Below, one piece after another: positions 49,901 through 61,666 of a DNA stretch of 64,000 nucleotides (positions are counted from its first letter, which is position 1; the number at the start of each line of letters is the position of its first letter). The notes below the pieces were generated by a model. It saw only the letters and a list, made by a program, of their open reading frames with translations, searched no databases and was not told where the DNA came from. Origin of the DNA: Panonychus citri. Its lineage: Eukaryota; Arthropoda; Arachnida; Trombidiformes; Tetranychidae. The stretch spans positions 868,001 to 932,000 of the forward strand of contig NW_026515477.1 of NCBI RefSeq assembly GCF_014898815.1, written 5' to 3'. Made by a program: the position numbers and the translations under genes.

Positions 49901-52900
49901 GCAAAACACTGGAAAAAAACTGTTGCTCTGAGGAAAAAATCTTGACCAATCAAATTCAGATTTTCAATTCACCATGATAACTAATGACTTTTGACCCTAC
50001 ATATCTAATTTTCTTGAAAATTTCCACTTATTACCGATAATAATGTTGATCCTCTGATTGAAAATTTTATTCTAATTCAAACTTAGCAAAACAGACATGA
50101 TAGACGAAATTTTGTTAATCCAATTATTTTCTGATTTAGAATAATCAAATTTCTAAATTGAAACAATTAGATTTATAAATAGCGTTTCTGGTTTTTCCAA
50201 TTATTACAAAGAAAACGAGACTAAATTGATTGAAATCAATTATTCCCAAATAATGAGAGGCTGAATTCTAATTGTAACCATCATTATCTTTCATGAGAAA
50301 TTCAATTATTTTAATAATAACCTTTCTTAATGCTCTATTAAAGTTTTTCGTTTTCTCAGAAAAAAAAGTTCAATTCATTTCCAGTTCTTCAAGTACTCAG
50401 CTAAATCGTAACAGAAAAGTATTAACATGATGACTAGAAATTGATAATATCTCTCTCATCTTCAAATTCCATCTTCTCTTCATCGTTATGATAGAAAATA
50501 GGTTAATAAAAGTATCTGAAAAAAAACCTTTTTTGATATGAATTCCATATGAATTCTGTGTATCGAAAAGTTTTTAAAACTTGTGAGAAGAATATTAAGA
50601 AAAAAACTTCACTTTTTCATGGAAATTGAGACAAAAACTCAATTTCATTGCAGTTTGATAAAGATTCAGAAAAGATTTCTAGTTTATCATATACATTATG
50701 ATAACAATTTAAATTCTCAGTTTAATCCTCGTTATGTTTATTGTTTCATATTCATGTTTCTATTGGTGTGCTAACGTATTTGCATTTGGAGCTTATTGTA
50801 AATTTGATATAAATACAATTCACTTATCATTGAGAGTTTTGTCTTCTCATAAAGTTCTGAATCAAACTCAAATAATGCAATGAAAGCTTTGTCAACATGG
50901 AGTAAATAAAAATGCTATCATCATGATGTATCACTTTATCTCTGGCTAGTCTATGATACTAAAATATTAATAAATAGCTAAAAGAAAAGGTAAAAATTAC
51001 TAAGGTCTTTAGAATAAAATTTTCAAGAAAAACTAAAGTTCATTGAAAATTTTTTACTCAGTTAAAAGAGTATAATTCAATTAGTAGACTGAATCTTTAT
51101 CAAGCTGATATGACAAAAAGATATGACAGAGAGATGAACATTAAATTCTTGGAAAACTGATTCAGTATCTGATGAATTTTAACCATGATAACGAGACATG
51201 AAGTGAAGGGGAATATGTCATGTCAAGTTATTTTCCAGAGGGAAAATTATAACACACAAATTGTTATCTAAAAAGGTGAATTGAATGGTAAATTCATTCA
51301 TACATGATATGATGTATTCATTTATATCTTTGAACATGAGGATTGAACAATATTTGTATATCTCTCTCTCTCTCTCTTATCAACTCAATGTTCATCTCAC
51401 ATCAGAACCAACTCCCAATTGGGTGTTTGCTTTCCACATATCACCCATGGTACGAAATATTATCAAGAATACAACTGAATTTGTTAACATTATCATGACT
51501 ATTTACGTTGGAAATTGTTCTCATTTCTCTTATTTTTATCTTTTCATATAAAAATAATCATATAACATTTATCACTATAATTCTGATAGATAATATTCAA
51601 TTGAATTCTCTATTTTTTTCGCCTCTCTTTTTCTTTGATTCTATTCTTACAAAACTGTCTCTCATTTTCTATTGTTTATGATACTATTTGTTAGATATTA
51701 TTCACCCAAAAGTTGATTGATTGTCACATTTATTTTCCTGGGGTTAGTTTATAATCAAAATCGTTACACACCTTAGAAAACTGTGAATTCTGAGTATCAA
51801 TAACACACATAAAGCATAATAAAAGATGAACTTTTGTCTGATTTGTTTTCTAACAATAAAATCATTCAACAATCTATTTATTTTGTCTATTTTAAACAGT
51901 ATAACACTATGAATACAATTACATAGACACACACACTTCACATCATTGGAATGATAATAATTTTGGTTGGCAAAGAAAAAAGTTTTATCAAAAAGTTTAT
52001 CGAATTCATATGTTAGCGGAGACTCAGTTAGATTGAAAAGTTATCCCAATTTCGAGTGAATTGTTATTCGATTCCATGACTTCTAAACATGATACTGGTT
52101 ATAATAGAATAGTTCTCACCCTATGAATATTGAATTGAGACTCGAATTTTTATCTTTATGCAAAAATAAATCACTTACATTTTCATGGTAAATTTTTCGC
52201 TTCTCTGATTGAATTGGATCAACTTTTGAACGATCACAATGAACATCGTTTCTTTTTTTCTTCTGTATATTATCCGTTTACTAACTTATCGATTCTAATC
52301 GATTTATCGATTAGTCGGATTGTAATAGAATTCACTTATAATGTATATTATATATTCACTATATCGTTGCTTTATTATTAGATCAATATCTTTCAAGTTA
52401 CATCGGAAATACTAAATTGGTTCGCCATCTTAAATTAATAGAAACAATGTTATTCATTGTCATCATGATTCTTGGGAAAAAAATTTTCTCTTCCATAAAT
52501 GACATTCACTTTATCGAATAGCTAAAATTTCATTTCAAGTTCTGATGTAATCATAGCACTTATCTTATCATTTATGGTTCAATATGATAACATTTAGTCT
52601 CACTTTAGTTCTGTCCCAATGTTATGCTGATTATCATCACTATTATCATTTATGATGATATAATTCAATGTTCAACTTTTCCATGATAATTTTATTTCTT
52701 CCCTTTAGATGATTGGTTGGCTTGGTCAGAATGCTCATTACTTTTACTATGTTCCCATGAGAATTGGATTATGTACTTTATCAACATGTTCACCTCATGA
52801 TATTGAAAGGATAACGAGTAAATTGCTTTCACACCTTAACCTGGAAGGTCAACTGGTCGGTAATGAATGTGATACAATGCAAACTGAATCATCATTTGGA

Positions 52901-55900
52901 ATCACCCAGAAATTTATCCTGTAAGATTTTCAAATGAACCATTAATCAAGTTTCCTTTTGTCTACAGATTAACATGAGGAATAACAACAACAAAAAAACT
53001 TAAGAATCCACATTGATCCTTGATAACATTATAATCATCAAGGATAATTAACGATTGATTAGTAAACTCAGTCAGTGTAATTAGTGATAACAGTTGATAA
53101 CTTGACCATGCTGATTACTGCTACTCTTATATTTGAGTCGGAATATTAATAATTATGAAAACAGAAAACACCAAGATGATCATTATCATCATCATCACAT
53201 CAATCAGAATAAGTAACTTGTTACTAATAGAAAAAAGTTCTGAGTTGATAGTTGTGATTCTTACAATCAATTCTAATGATTCTCATGTGATCATCATGTT
53301 CGTATTATCTTCATTACATCACTTTCTTTATTATTATTGTTATTACTGTTTAGATTCATATTTCTCTCTTACACTCTTTTACTCATTCATGTTCATCATG
53401 TTCATCATTTTATTCATTTTATCACCATCATTGAGGCTCCTTTCATGATTATGATAATAATAATAACATATTTCATTATCGATTTCAGAGTTTTCCTAAT
53501 AGGATTCATTTTATTGGTGATAACTTCAACACTGGTTGACATCAATCAATTGCATCTAATTAAAGGCTTAACAATTCAGTCAATTGGTGATCTGAAGGAC
53601 GATTCAACTAATGGTGAGTGAAAATAAAGTAAATGGACATTGATGATATTCAATAACTATTGTTATATACACAAAATGTATATAAAAAACTAAGTCAACT
53701 CCTTGAGAATCACTTGTATCATTGGAAACGATTGACTAATTGTTTGAGGAAATGAAAGATAAAAGTAATCCAATTGATGAAAATTAAAACAATGTCACAT
53801 CATTTTGACTGTGACAATTTGTCAAGATGAACAAGTTTCATGATCGTCAATCAAATGTTTCATCTTTTCCACTAATTAATTTGTTTTCTATTCAAAGACA
53901 AGACAATTTAACTAATAAGAAATTGTCTTCATTGTACTTGGATTAACAATTAATGTTGTTCAACTAAATATACTGTCAGATTTTAGTTTAGATTGTGCTT
54001 CCGTTGATTGAATTTGCGCTCAATTTTTTTTCTCTCCAAGACTGTTACTGAAACCCAAAAGTTTCACTGGTTTTTCATGATTGATCATGATTCTCTCTCT
54101 CTCTCTCTCACTCACTCTCTCTCTCTCTCTCTTCTCCAACAATCAAGTTCAATATTTCATTTTCATCATCTTATTAATGGCTTTTGTATAGCAATTTATG
54201 TTAAGGGTTGTAACTTGTACTCATGATGATACTGATCAGAGAGAGAAGGAGCTGAATGAAATGAACATAGACCAATACCAGGGAATAAGATGAGAAAATA
54301 AAAACGTTGATCATTTGAATTAAGTGAAAGATGAGAGACTGAGTTTCAATAAAATATACAAGTTACACTGATAAAAATCACGAATAACAAGTTAACTTGA
54401 GTTCCATTCTCAGCCCAAATATCCCATGGATTTAACATCTTATCATAGAATTGATAGATTTTGGTATTATCATTAAATGCATTATTATAACTTGAATGAT
54501 GATAGATGATAAAATTGAAGTTAATACAAAATAATCCAATTGATTTCGCTCACACTTTCGCAATAATGCAAGGGATGCTAAGGATTGAGTAGATGAATGA
54601 GAAAAAGATGAAGAAGATGACAAAATGAAAGAGAGGGAAAACTTTGAAGACTTTGGGTTAATAAGTCAAACTCAATTCTGAGATCAACTTTTTGGCTTAA
54701 CTTGATAACCTTTGATGACAACATGTGATTTAATCCTCTTTCAGGATTAATGGAAACATCATCAAATCAATAGCAATTGATGTTTGTTTTTACTTGCAAA
54801 CAAACAATTTATTGACATTCTGTTCATTTAATTAACTTTATTGAAATGTAACTCATCAGAATTGTAGTTTTATCTCAATTTAATTATTTTTCCCATTTTC
54901 TTTTATCAAATATCATAATATTTAGCTTCGTTGCCTTCGTTATCGTCAAGTAATCGATCAATGAAGTTCATTCCAATTCCCTCTTATGGTCATCATCGTG
55001 TTATCCGAAAAGAGAGTAAATTTTTCAAAGTTATCAAATGTTTTTCAATCAGACGAAATGCTAAAAGTATATTGAGCATGAAAGAAAATCCATCGGAAAC
55101 ATTGAGTCACATTCATGGTATTCGAGTTATCACCATGACTTGGATTATCTGTGGTCACACCTTTGGATTAGTTAACCATACAAACTACAGTAGGTTAAGA
55201 AACAATGTTTCACAAATTGATGTCGGTTTATATTCATTGTGTAGGAAGAAAAACTAATCAATCAAATTATCCACTTTTATTTTATCCCTTTTTCTCCTGG
55301 TAGGTCAATCTTTTAATTCTGAAAAAATGTACACTGGTTTCATTTTTCAGGGTCTTCTCAATGCTACTGTTTGTGTAGATACTTTTTTCCTTATGAGTGG
55401 ATTACTGACCATCCACTCAATCTGGTCCAAAATACAATCTCATCAAAAGATTAACCCATTCATGTATACAATCATGAGATATATAAGATTAACTCCACCC
55501 TACATTGTAACTATTGGTTTAGCATTAATATTACCCTCTCTTGGACAAGGTCCACTCTGGAAGGAAACAGTTAATCAAGTTTCAACTTCATGTTACTCTT
55601 CATGGTGGACAAATTTACTTTATATTAACAATTTTATCCAAACGAAAAACATTGTAAGTAGTAATATCATTTTCTTCTAATTACTTGACCTTTTATCAAT
55701 ATAATTACAGAGAAATTGATTCTGAGCTTGATTCATTATAAATATAAAAGAAATTCAATCTCATGAAATTAAATGAATTAACTTTAAAATTCCTAAACAA
55801 TTGATTCAATAATAATCAATGAATTAATATTGCTTCAGTTTCTAATCTTAATAATGATCATTTCCAATAATTTGATGAACCATGAAGATTATATTAGGAT

Positions 55901-58900
55901 GATCAGAAAGTTTTGCACGAAAAGTGAGTCTCAAATTCAACATGTTTAAAATCGAACAATTATTGGCCGAAATTAATTTTTGAATATTAAAATTCAAAGT
56001 TTATTGATTGAAAATTATGATGTTGATCAAAATTTTGAACATTTATTCAGGCCAAAATCGCGACAAAATGACCGAAAAAAATTTTTGATCGTTTCTAATG
56101 GTGAGTCTAAAGTGACCTTAGAATTTTTTGAAAATTTATCATTCTTATGATAAAATTCAATATTTTACTATAATTGTTTAAAATTTTGAAAATTAATTAA
56201 TCATAATTGTTGAAAAATTAAATTTGAAATTTCATCTTTTGTTAAAAATCAGAAATTCATCATGGAACCAAAAACTTCCCATTCCATCAATAATGAAAAT
56301 TTTCTTGATCATAAATTTCTGATTTTTTCACAAAAAAAGATGAAATTTCAAATTTAATTTTTTCCTTAATTGTAATTAGTTAATTTTCAAAATTTTCAAC
56401 AATTATAGTAAAAATATTGAATTTTATCATGAGAATGATTAATTGCCGATTAAAAAATTCTAAGGTCATTTTAGACCTCACCAACAGAAGTGATTAAAAA
56501 ATTCTTTTTTTCGGTCATTTTTGTCGCGATTTTTGGCCTGAATAAAATGTCCAAAATTTTGATAAACATCATAATTTTCAATCAATAAACTTCAAATTTT
56601 AATATTTCAAAAAAACTAATTCTCTGCTAATAATTGTTCGAGTTTAAATACATTTTGAATTTGAGACTCACTTTTCGTGCAGAACTTTCTGATCATCCTA
56701 ATATTAGAAAATATATCAACTCAATAGTTTATTGATTATAAGGTTAACATTAAAATTAACTTGTTAATCAATTTTCATGATGAATTCTATTTAAATCATG
56801 TAATAAGCTATTAAATGAATTGATTTGTTTTAAACTGAATTGAATATCTAAAGTTCAGAGGTTGAAGATTGTTAGAATAGTGAGAATAGTAAAAGAAATT
56901 GAATGAAATTCTCAAGAGGCTTTTATCTAATAACGATAATGTTATAAATATTTTTGACCCGAATTTTGGATTACGAATAATAATCTACACTAAATTACGA
57001 AGAATAGAATTTTAAATCAAAAACTTATGAATCAAATTAGTTTCGAGCATTTATCTTCATGTTAATTCTTAATCCTTTCTTACTTTTGTTTTTCTTTTCC
57101 TACTATTCCATTGACATTAAATTACCATGATAATGAAATTGAACAAAAATAAAAGATTCAGGTTGAATTTTAAAATGAACAGAAAAGTTAATCAACTCTC
57201 ATTAACTCAAATCTTTGAGACAATTTTTACTACTCAAATTTCATTTACTTTTCTTTCCTGTAAATTGTTGATTTCATGAAGATTCATTGAGAAAATGAAT
57301 TCAATTAAATCTCATCGAGTTATCCTTATATAATGTTGTTAACCCTTTGAATACACAAAGCTCCCAATCAATTGATTCACCATTCTGATTATATAATCGT
57401 CTCTTTGCTAATTTCTTACAGTGTCTCATGCATTCATGGTACTTGAGTAATGATTTTCAATTCCATATAATTGGACTTATCATTGTTACTATTCTTGTCA
57501 GGTAATATAAACTAATAATACATTAATATTAATGACATCTTCTTAATCCAATAAAAATAATAATAATAATAATAATAATGAAGATTATCATGTTTTTCAT
57601 ACACCAGAATTATTTTTCCACAAATTTGAGTTTAATTTACATTTTGATTGATTCATTATTTTTGACTTTCTCTTTTTACAATTATTAGATCAACTAAACT
57701 TGGTTTCATTTTAATTACTTTTCTCATGATAATATCAACACTAATCAGCTCTTGGTTAGTAGCAATTAATGATTATCCACCAACAATTGTATCAACATCA
57801 CCAGCAACACCGTAAGTATTGATTGATCAAAATTTCTCAGAATAACTAAATTAATTTCAACCATTGATTAGAATTGATTATATTGAATAACATGACATCT
57901 AAATTGATTGTTAACAATTTTCTCATGGAATTACAATTTTCACCTTATTCGTGATTATTTTCATGGACTAAGAGATATGGAAATGTTTTGATAGACTCAA
58001 TTCTGTAGATAAAAAGTTCGACATAATTTTAAATTTATGTTCAAAATCGTCAATTCATTTGAATAGTAATGAGTATTCATCACAACTGATTACTAAGAAG
58101 GAACCAGATTCTAATGATAATGTAAATTTACTCTCTTATATTGATTGTTTGAATTACTTTTCTATCTTATTTACATATAGAGAACGCTGGAATTTTATAT
58201 TAGATTATTATTATAAACCTTGGCCTCATGTTTCGAGTTATCTTATTGGAATGATTTTCGGTTACCTGTTGGCCTCTAAAAGAAAAGTCAAATTGTCAAA
58301 TTTAACATTTACTCTGGTTATTCTCATCAGTGTATCATCAACATTTGTATCACTCTACGGTATCTATCCTTGGAATAAAGGACAGTCCGTTAATCCGATT
58401 CTGGGGTCACTTTATGCTTCAACTTTCAGGACAGTTTGGTCGGCAAATATTGGCCTGGTTATATTTTACTTATCTCAGCATCGATCAAGTAAGAATCTTT
58501 TTCCCAAATCCAAACAATCACATTCCCTTTTTGATAATACAGTAAATCAGATTCCACATGAAAATCTCAAACTCTAATCAGAAATGAACTTTTTTCGACC
58601 ATTATTGAACTTGTGTTACAATGAATACTTAATTAACCTAATTGTCTGGTTAATCTGGAACCATATTAACCGTTATAATTATCATTAACTAACTAATACC
58701 ATCTATGATTTAATCTCAATTCCAACGTCAATGTTTGCGGTATTATCATGAGAAAGTTTCATTTTCTGGTGAAACTTTTGTTTGGATGAAAATTTAGCTC
58801 AAAATTATTATTGTTTGAATCTCATTGTATTTTTATTACTTTTATTTTCATATTCATTCATCATGATAATTTATTTTCTCGCAGGTATTTTATATAAATG

Positions 58901-59249
58901 TTTATCATGGAAAGGGATTATTCCTCTGAGCAGATTAACTTACATGGCTTATCTGATCCATCCTTTTGTTATCTGGTATCATTATGGTTCAATTCGTGAA
59001 CCTTTAACTGGATCAGGTTATTTTATGTTTCATAATTTTCTCTCCTTTTATTTACTGACCTACATATTATCATTCGGAGCTGGACTCTTCTTTGAATCAC
59101 CTTTCATTTGTCTAATTAAATTAATCACATCATCATCATCATCACCCTGTTCCTCATCAGCATCCTCACAAACAGGAGATAAACAATTCAACGATTCACA
59201 GCAACACCTAAATAGGAAACCACTCGCTAAATTTGTCTATTCATCATAA
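46660..59249 (+). CDS. nrf-6 / NDG-4-like multi-pass acyltransferase-family membrane protein (10 exons)
   Basis: A complete gene of the nose-resistant-to-fluoxetine (nrf-6) family. Family members are membrane proteins with an extracellular NRF domain and a membrane-embedded acyltransferase-3 domain; worm relatives affect drug response and yolk/lipid transport. Exons: 46660-46966, 48484-48722, 52709-52920, 53489-53613, 54926-55189, 55304-55653, 57422-57501, 57689-57811, 58067-58488 and 58885-59249. All introns are GT/AG, the phases are consistent, and the protein is 828 residues. A signal peptide (about 1-22) precedes the NRF domain, with 'DASGKFPITGLMEGSNSHLGRYDEC' and 'GLCTLSTCSPHDIE'. A first helix lies near 250-272. 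The acyltransferase part runs from 'HIHGIRVITMTWIICGHTFG' through 'VDTFFLMSGLL', 'HSWYLSNDFQFHIIG', 'YLIGMIFGYLLA' and 'PLSRLTYMAYLIHPFVI'. The substrate cannot be predicted. The gene is flanked on both sides by the inverted Dscam-promoter arms. Confidence 0.88.
48484..48722 (+). CDS. nrf-6-like exon 2 (NRF domain core)
   Basis: The acceptor TTTTTACAG precedes it. It carries the family hallmark 'DASGKFPITGLMEG' and 'LGRYDECL', then 'GQYCSLLV'. It ends in phase 0 at AAG|GTAAGT. Confidence 0.87.
52709..52920 (+). CDS. nrf-6-like exon 3 (NRF domain end)
   Basis: Encodes 'MRIGLCTLSTCSPHDIERI', the cysteine pair typical of the end of the NRF domain. The acceptor is CCCTTTAG and the phase-2 donor GTAAGA. 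It follows a 4-kb intron. Confidence 0.83.
53489..53613 (+). CDS. nrf-6-like exon 4 (first membrane helix)
   Basis: Encodes 'VFLIGFILLVITSTLVDI', the helix joining the NRF domain to the acyltransferase part. Acceptor GATTTCAG, phase-1 donor GTGAGT. Confidence 0.8.
54926..55189 (+). CDS. nrf-6-like exon 5 (acyltransferase start)
   Basis: A Ser/Arg-rich cytosolic loop, then 'LSHIHGIRVITMTWIICGHTFGLV'. It contains the His of the 'GHT' motif expected in this superfamily's first helix. I placed the donor at ACA|GTAGGT because only this keeps phase 1 into the next exon. Confidence 0.75.
55304..55653 (+). CDS. nrf-6-like exon 6
   Basis: The start at 55304 (acceptor CTGGTAG) extends the open frame upstream of the later ATG and gives 'GLLNATVCVDTFFLMSGLL', a family signature, then 'RYIRLTPPYIVTIGLALI'. 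Phase-0 donor GTAAGT. Confidence 0.8.
55894..56701. mobile_element. 808-bp foldback element with mariner-like termini in nrf-6-like intron 6
   Basis: Almost the whole element is a palindrome: arms of roughly 370-400 bp meet near 56280 around a short unpaired centre. The ends TTAGGATGATCAGAAAGTT and its complement are flanked by TA (55892-55893 and 56702-56703), the Tc1/mariner target duplication. TTAGG termini are known from mariner-type elements. There is no transposase ORF, so it is non-autonomous. It lies inside an intron and would form a long double-stranded hairpin when transcribed. Confidence 0.85.
57422..57501 (+). CDS. nrf-6-like exon 7
   Basis: A short 80-nt exon encoding 'CLMHSWYLSNDFQFHIIGLII', the conserved 'W-YL-ND-QF' membrane motif of the family. 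Acceptor TTCTTACAG, phase-2 donor GTAATA. Confidence 0.85.
57689..57811 (+). CDS. nrf-6-like exon 8
   Basis: 123 nt: a hydrophobic helix 'LGFILITFLMIISTLISSWLV' followed by a polar loop 'NDYPPTIVSTSPATP'. Phase 2 at both ends; donor GTAAGT. Confidence 0.8.
58067..58488 (+). CDS. nrf-6-like exon 9
   Basis: 422 nt. A loop and then 'YYYKPWPHVSSYLIGMIFGYLLA', the family's 'KPW.R..PYLIG...GY' segment, with two more helices. Acceptor GAATAG, phase-1 donor GTAAGA. Confidence 0.8.
58885..59249 (+). CDS. nrf-6-like exon 10 (C-terminus)
   Basis: Acceptor CTCGCAG. It encodes 'GIIPLSRLTYMAYLIHPFVIWYHYG', another helix and a Ser-rich cytosolic tail, with TAA at 59247-59249. A consensus AATAAA follows at 59277-59282. 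Confidence 0.85.
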
Positions 59250-59276
59250 AGGTAATTAAGTGTATCGGTCAATTAC

Positions 59277-59282
59277 AATAAA
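59277..59282 (+). terminator. Poly(A) signal of the nrf-6-like gene
   Basis: AATAAA, 28 bp after the stop codon. A second AATAAA lies about 115 bp further on. Confidence 0.5.
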
Positions 59283-59846
59283 AAAATGGCCCAATTATCA
59301 ACTATTTTTGGTAATTAATCAAATTCCAGGTATGATTAAACTGCCCAATCAATTGTAAATATTAATACGATAACTTTATCTTTTCCAATGAAATAAAACT
59401 TTTCAATAATCAATCAAATTCTCTGATTTTATATTCTGAATCTTAAAAGTTGATCAACAATCAACAATCAATTTATCGAAATATTTAACTTTCTTATTAT
59501 GTAACTACTGCTATCATCTGTTGGTGAAATTCTGAATTGGAAAAAGTTGAGATACTTTTGCAAACCATAAGATGTCACTAGGATATTGATGGAAAAATAT
59601 CTCAATAAACTTCAAGAACTGGATTAATTCAATAATTTGATAAAAGATTGACCGATAATCTGATCGTTGAACTTCAGAATTGAAACGGAAAACTTTTTGT
59701 CAACTATACGATTCGTAGCTAATTTCCAATTCATTTCTTCAATAGTAAACTTAAGTCGACTCTGAGTTTGATTATATCAATTCCATGACTGTTTTCATCA
59801 TACTGAATGGTGAGTATTATCATTTAGACAAACGATGGTGAAAAAT
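59283..59846. other. Intergenic DNA after the nrf-6-like gene
   Basis: No supported gene. The region separates the nrf-6 3' end from the inverted Dscam-promoter arm. I see no clear match here to the region outside arm A. Confidence 0.55.
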
Positions 59847-60470
59847 CCATGAGATGGCGCTTAGAACTTTGACAAATTTGTTTCTCAAGTAAATGAACTT
59901 GCGTCGAGTTATCGTAAACCTAATCCCCCACTTTTATCCTCATCATTTCAAGTTAGTAGTATTCTGTACCTTTAAATGCAATATATGAATCGAGAGCATT
60001 TGTAATTCAGTTACTTGAAAATAAAAAAATTTCCCAAAATTTGTATCATTACATCAAATTGATTGATAATCTCCCAATGTAATTGAATTGATCACCAATT
60101 ACCTTTCAATTTGATTTAATGATTTTCTTTCAATTGTTACTTTCAATCAGTTGACAAAGTTTTCCTTTCTCATTTTAATCATAATTATCATCATCTTCCC
60201 GCCATTAATGATACAAATATAATCATTTTGTTGTTACACTTGAAATTAATCAATTTTATTTGATAATCATGTTGATTCTTACTAATTAACTTATCCGATG
60301 TTTAAAATGAACTGATTGTCTGATCACCATGAGTTGATTAATTGTTTTCTCTGGATATATAAATTAAGTGATCTCACTGTTCCAAGTGATAATTATTAAG
60401 GATTAACTAATAATGGCTTGTAAAGTATCGTTAATTGTTGGCCTGTTAATTTTACTTCCAAATGAATATG
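59847..60470 (+). repeat. Inverted duplication, arm B (second copy of Dscam promoter plus exon 1)
   Basis: Reverse complement of 44667-45317. It keeps TATATGAA (59982-59989; one change from arm A), initiator TCAGTT (60007-60012) at the same 27-bp spacing, the proximal TATATAAA (60356-60363) and the signal-peptide exon. Arm A has extra ATT units just before its ATG. The arms lie about 14.5 kb apart and face away from each other. Confidence 0.85.
60413..60470 (+). CDS. Second copy of the Dscam signal-peptide exon
   Basis: 58 nt, one base different from 44667-44724, and that change is silent (Leu TTA for CTA). It encodes MACKVSLIVGLLILLPNEY and ends in phase 1 before GTGAGT. A (TC)n tract (60494-60531) begins shortly after. 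The exon may open a paralogous receptor gene running to the right, or be a duplicated promoter fragment. No confirmed next exon is visible. Confidence 0.55.
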
Positions 60471-60491
60471 GTGAGTTATGATTAACGAACT

Positions 60492-60532
<41 letters not shown>

Positions 60533-61133
60533 AATTGTTACATTTAATTTGGTTCTGAATTAAACAATTGAAGTTGTAGTTGATAAACAGTTACAATTAA
60601 AGATTCATGCTGATTTACATTATTTATAATGTAAATTATTATCTAATCTGAAACAATTAACATAAAAATATAACACAACTTGATCATGATAATGATGATG
60701 AAAATGATAATGAGTTAACGGTAATTAATCAAAGTAAATCTTAATTACTTCAACATTATTATTATCCAGGTTAATCTACAAGATGAGTAGTACTGTTAAT
60801 TAAAAATGATTAGTTGATTGTTTCCCCATGTTATTAATATTTAAGCTTGATTTCTAATTATTAGATTCATTTTTTAATCAAGATTGTCCACTTTTAATTG
60901 TTTCAGGAAATATTCATGGTGTTAACCTCACTTAGTAGGTCAACAAAGACTTCAAGACAATTATTCAAATTAATAAGAGACAAGAACTTCAGTTCAATTA
61001 AATTCCATGATTCGTCTTCATCATGTAACATTTATATTATTATCTAAATGACTTTTTCTCTCTCATTCTTACTATTCCTGTAATTCTTGATCTTTCATGG
61101 AATAAATCTTAATGTTTTCTGTACAATTTTTAG

Positions 61134-61322
61134 AATCATATTCCAATACTGATAGTTCAAGAAAAATGCTTATAAGTGATAAGAATAGAAAAAAAAGATT
61201 CTTGAAACTTTTTCAGATTGAACTTCATGAGATTGGAACTTTTTTTATCAACTTACTTGTTTTATATGTTCAACGTGATTCTGGTATAATTTCAATTTCA
61301 TCTCATGATGTGAGGAAAAAGA
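61134..61322 (+). CDS. Doubtful downstream exon of the duplicated Dscam start
   Basis: An open frame of 189 nt between TTTTTAG and A|GTAAAG, phase 1 at both ends, so it would join 60413-60470 as Glu just as exon 2 joins exon 1. The translation is basic, then hydrophobic (FFINLLVLYVQRDSG). It lacks the Cys and Trp expected of an Ig2 half, so it could be a degenerate exon or chance. Confidence 0.18.
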
Positions 61323-61532
61323 GTAAAGGAAGATAAAAGTATTTCCAATTTCAATCATGTTGTTTTCTCTCTCTCACCATGTGACCTCAGTTTCTATGAA
61401 TAAATGAACTTTATCTCTCCCTCTTTCTCTATAAACATTTCAATGAACTTACGACTTGATTTCAATTTTTTCCCAATTATTTAACTACAACTTCCCACCC
61501 AAATTACATACACACAAACACATATACTCAAG

Positions 61533-61649
61533 GATCCGAATCAGTGACTGAACACAATGCGATTCTACTAACAGTTAATCCTTCAACAAATCTTGAATAC
61601 ACATGCAGATATCATGTTAATACTATTAGTAATATTGAACATTATCCAA
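61533..61649 (+). pseudogene. Possible degenerate Ig2 second-half exon
   Basis: The frame reads 'NAILLTVNPSTNLEYTCRYHVN', resembling exon 3 of the Dscam gene ('GELIIRSVDSEDSYLKVRCEVKN') with a single F-strand cysteine. A phase-1 acceptor (CTCAAG|GA) and donor (A|GTAAAT) are possible; otherwise it stops at TGA 61664-61666. The acceptor has a poor pyrimidine tract. I regard it as a possible relic of a rightward Dscam duplicate. Confidence 0.25.
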
Positions 61650-61666
61650 GTAAATTTGGATCATGA

